Positions 4,928 through 6,458 of a stretch of DNA of 6,458 nt are shown piece after piece; the stretch's first letter is position 1; each line of letters begins with the position of its first letter. Location of the stretch: the NCBI GenBank assembly GCA_000495415.1, contig AWGX01000523.1, positions 1 to 6,458 on the forward strand. The letters run 5' to 3'. The position numbers and the translations under genes were made by a program. The stretch comes from Smithella sp. ME-1. Lineage in GTDB: Bacteria > Desulfobacterota > Syntrophia > Syntrophales > Smithellaceae. The notes under the pieces were generated by a model, which made no database searches, was not told the origin of the DNA, and saw nothing but the letters and a program-made list of their open reading frames with translations.

Positions 4928-6193
4928 ATGAATGCGAAATGGTCACCCTGGACATGGGTTCCTTCCCTATATCTCGCTGAAGGCATTCCCTACATGATCG
5001 CCATGACGGTCAGCGTGGTTCTGTACAAAAATCTGGGGCTCTCCAACACCGAAATCGCCCTGTACACCAGCTGGCTTTATCTGCCGTGGGTGATCAAACC
5101 TTTCTGGAGTCCTTTTGTTGATATGTTCCGCACCAAACGGTTCTGGATTGTTCTGATGCAGCTGGCCATCGGCGGGGCGTTTGCCTGCGTGGCGCTGACC
5201 CTGCCCGCGGCCGGTTATGTGAAATATACGCTGGCCATCTTCTGGATCATGGCGTTTTCGTCGGCCACGCACGATATCGCCGCCGACGGCTTCTACATGC
5301 TGGGGCTCGATACGCCGCAGCAGGCGGCGTTTGTCGGTGTGCGCACCATCTTTTACCGGATCGCCACCATCGCGTCCAAGGGCGGGCTGGTGATTCTGGC
5401 GGGATTTCTGCAGGAACACGGGCATACGGTCAAGTCGGCGTGGGCGGTGACATTCTTTTTTGCCGCCGCTGTTTTTCTGGCCCTGTGCCTGTATCACTTT
5501 TTTATTCTTCCCCATCCGGCCTCCGACCGCGCCGCGCCGCTGGATAAAAGCAGGGGCGTCGTCGCGGAATATTTCCGGATTATGTCTTTGTTCTTCCGGC
5601 GCAAAGATATCGTTGTCATCATTTTATTCCTGCTGTTCTACCGTTTTGCCGAAGCGCAACTGGTGAAAATGGTCGCACCGTTTCTGCTCGACGCGCGCGA
5701 AGCGGGCGGCCTTGGGCTTTCCACAGCAGAAGTCGGCGTTATTTACGGCACGGTCGGTGTCGTGGCGCTCATGCTGGGCGGGCTTCTGGGCGGCTACGCC
5801 ATTTACCGCAACGGTCTGAAATTCTGGCTGTGGCCGATGGTGATGATCATGAACGTGCCGGATTTGATTTTTGTTTATCTCTCGCACGCGCAGCCGGAGA
5901 ACATCTGGCTGATCGGTTCCGTGCTCGCGCTGGAGCAGTTCGGCTACGGGTTCGGCTTTACCGCTTACACCATGTACATGATTATGATTTCGCAGGGCGA
6001 ATACAAGACCGTCTTTTACGCCATCGGAACGGGCATCATGGCGCTGGGCATGATGATTCCGGCTATGGGCAGCGGCTGGATTCAGGAACAACTCGGCTAC
6101 ATCAATTTTTATTACTGGATTCTGGCGACGACCATTCCCGGTTTTATTGTGGCGGCGTTAGTGAAGATTGATCCGGAGTACGGCAAGAAGTAG
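4928..6193 (+). CDS. AmpG-like major facilitator superfamily permease
   Basis: The predicted inner-membrane transporter has 421 residues and roughly 12 hydrophobic segments, arranged as two six-helix halves around a polar loop (about 196-226). AmpG proteins import anhydro-muropeptides from the periplasm for cell-wall recycling. The N-terminal half carries the features I associate with AmpG relatives: WVPSLYLAEGIPY (10-22), YTSWLYLPWVIKPFWSPFVD (46-65), the helix-4 motif HDIAADGFYML (115-125) and a basic loop FRTKRFW. The substrate is therefore plausibly a muropeptide or other peptide, but AmpG-like annotation covers transporters of unknown cargo. The frame is open from TTG 4850, but that codon lies in a palindromic repeat. 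ATG 4928 is preferred because AAAGG ends seven bases upstream and MNAKWSPW is the family-like N-terminus; ATG 4889 (AAGGG five bases or fewer upstream) is the alternative. The gene lies 108 bp after SpoIID on the same strand. GC content and codon use are visibly higher than in the neighbours, suggesting a different origin or selection. Confidence 0.8.
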   Translation: MNAKWSPWTWVPSLYLAEGIPYMIAMTVSVVLYKNLGLSNTEIALYTSWLYLPWVIKPFWSPFVDMFRTKRFWIVLMQLAIGGAFACVALTLPAAGYVKYTLAIFWIMAFSSATHDIAADGFYMLGLDTPQQAAFVGVRTIFYRIATIASKGGLVILAGFLQEHGHTVKSAWAVTFFFAAAVFLALCLYHFFILPHPASDRAAPLDKSRGVVAEYFRIMSLFFRRKDIVVIILFLLFYRFAEAQLVKMVAPFLLDAREAGGLGLSTAEVGVIYGTVGVVALMLGGLLGGYAIYRNGLKFWLWPMVMIMNVPDLIFVYLSHAQPENIWLIGSVLALEQFGYGFGFTAYTMYMIMISQGEYKTVFYAIGTGIMALGMMIPAMGSGWIQEQLGYINFYYWILATTIPGFIVAALVKIDPEYGKK

Positions 6194-6194
6194 C

Positions 6195-6320
6195 TAATAC
6201 CAATGTGCCTTCATCGGCTAACTTTGTTGGCAGCGTTGTCGGCTTCCTCGACGTATTACCAATACGCCTGCGGAGCCTCCGCCTTGCCGCCGCGTTATCC
6301 TGCGAAGGCAAATGGTATTA
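6195..6320. repeat. 126-bp MITE-like element with imperfect terminal inverted repeats
   Basis: TAATACCAATGTGCCTTC (6195-6212) and GAAGGCAAATGGTATTA (6304-6320) are inverted copies with an outer perfect TAATACCA/TGGTATTA and an inner perfect GCCTTC/GAAGGC, differing by a small shift between. The GC-rich interior contains further hairpins: CGTATT-ACC-AATACG (6252-6266) and GCGGA-GCC-TCCGC (6270-6282). It begins two bases after the permease stop and has no coding frame of note. Its structure suggests a non-autonomous mobile repeat; whether it also acts as a 3' processing or termination element is unknown. Confidence 0.65.
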
Positions 6321-6381
6321 AATATTAGGGCTTGCGCGCCTTGCACCTGGAGCTTTTTACGAAGTCGCGCAATAATGAATG

Positions 6382-6410
6382 TTATTCCCGCCCCTGGTGG
6401 GCGGGAATAA
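6382..6410. repeat. Second ATTCCC...GGGAAT palindrome (12-bp perfect stem)
   Basis: TTATTCCCGCCC and GGGCGGGAATAA pair perfectly around a five-base loop. No T-run follows on either strand, so it is more likely a dispersed palindromic repeat of the same class as 4840-4862 than an intrinsic terminator. As a very stable stem it could still protect the 3' end of the permease mRNA. Confidence 0.6.
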
Positions 6411-6450
6411 AAGGGAGGGGGATTTATTAAAAGTGTTTCACCCTCCTTTT
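6409..6450 (+). terminator. Weak candidate terminator at the window end
   Basis: AAAAGGGAGGG (6409-6419) pairs with CCCTCCTTTT (6441-6450) with one bulged G and a loop of about 21 bases. The T-run is only four bases and is part of the stem. It may terminate the permease transcript or one entering from the right. The rest of 6194-6458 holds only the repeats listed separately, with no supported gene. Confidence 0.25.
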
Positions 6451-6458
6451 AATTTCCT

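Noticed and set aside
4967..5515. Long minus-strand frame opposite the permease (182 codons)
   Set aside because: It is Arg/Gly/His/Gln-rich, unlike a folded protein, and lies antisense to a clear membrane protein gene in GC-rich DNA, where such shadows are common.
5624..6091. Second long minus-strand frame opposite the permease (155 codons)
   Set aside because: It has the same antisense-shadow composition, no ribosome binding site and no recognisable domain.

Overview
The window looks like a chromosomal segment of a Gram-negative bacterium of mixed base composition. A Desulfobacterota (deltaproteobacterial) source, for example a Syntrophus or Smithella relative, is my best guess. This rests on the J-domain/RodZ-type HTH protein beside a MinD-like ATPase, the style of the palindromic intergenic repeats, and a lipoprotein signal. 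It is inference, not a match. There are no rRNA or tRNA genes, no CRISPR array, no transposase and no phage genes. Five solid protein genes are present.

Left part, minus strand: a four-domain fibronectin type III lipoprotein (142-1452) ends in a strong intrinsic terminator (91-124). Upstream of it, 1453-1759 holds a candidate promoter, a perfect 12-bp direct repeat, and a 155-bp element bounded by perfect 13-bp inverted repeats that carries a possible 42-codon ORF. The outer repeat of that element supplies the last codons and the stop of the next gene.

Centre, minus strand: a two-gene operon encodes a MinD/FlhG-type ATPase (2440-3360), followed 23 bp later by a protein with a degenerate J domain and a C-terminal RodZ-type helix-turn-helix (1760-2416). 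A 136-bp divergent region (3361-3496) separates this operon from the plus-strand genes and has a candidate promoter in each direction.

Right part, plus strand: a SpoIID/LytB-domain protein (3497-4819) with no visible export signal, then an AmpG-like major facilitator permease (best start 4928, not the TTG at 4850). SpoIID-type enzymes cleave peptidoglycan glycan strands and AmpG-type permeases import muropeptides, so the pair suggests peptidoglycan turnover. The permease gene is clearly more GC-rich than its neighbours. Non-coding DNA around it holds two ATTCCC...GGGAAT palindromes (4840-4862 and 6382-6410) and a 126-bp MITE-like element (6195-6320).

Taken together, the centre and right look like an envelope module: a spatial-organising ATPase, a RodZ-like adaptor, a glycan-strand lytic enzyme and a muropeptide importer. 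The functional link is inferred from families and position only. The most unusual items are the inverted-repeat element with a coding frame at the 3' end of the J/HTH gene, the J domain lacking its HPD histidine, and the SpoIID gene with an apparently leaderless start and no signal peptide.
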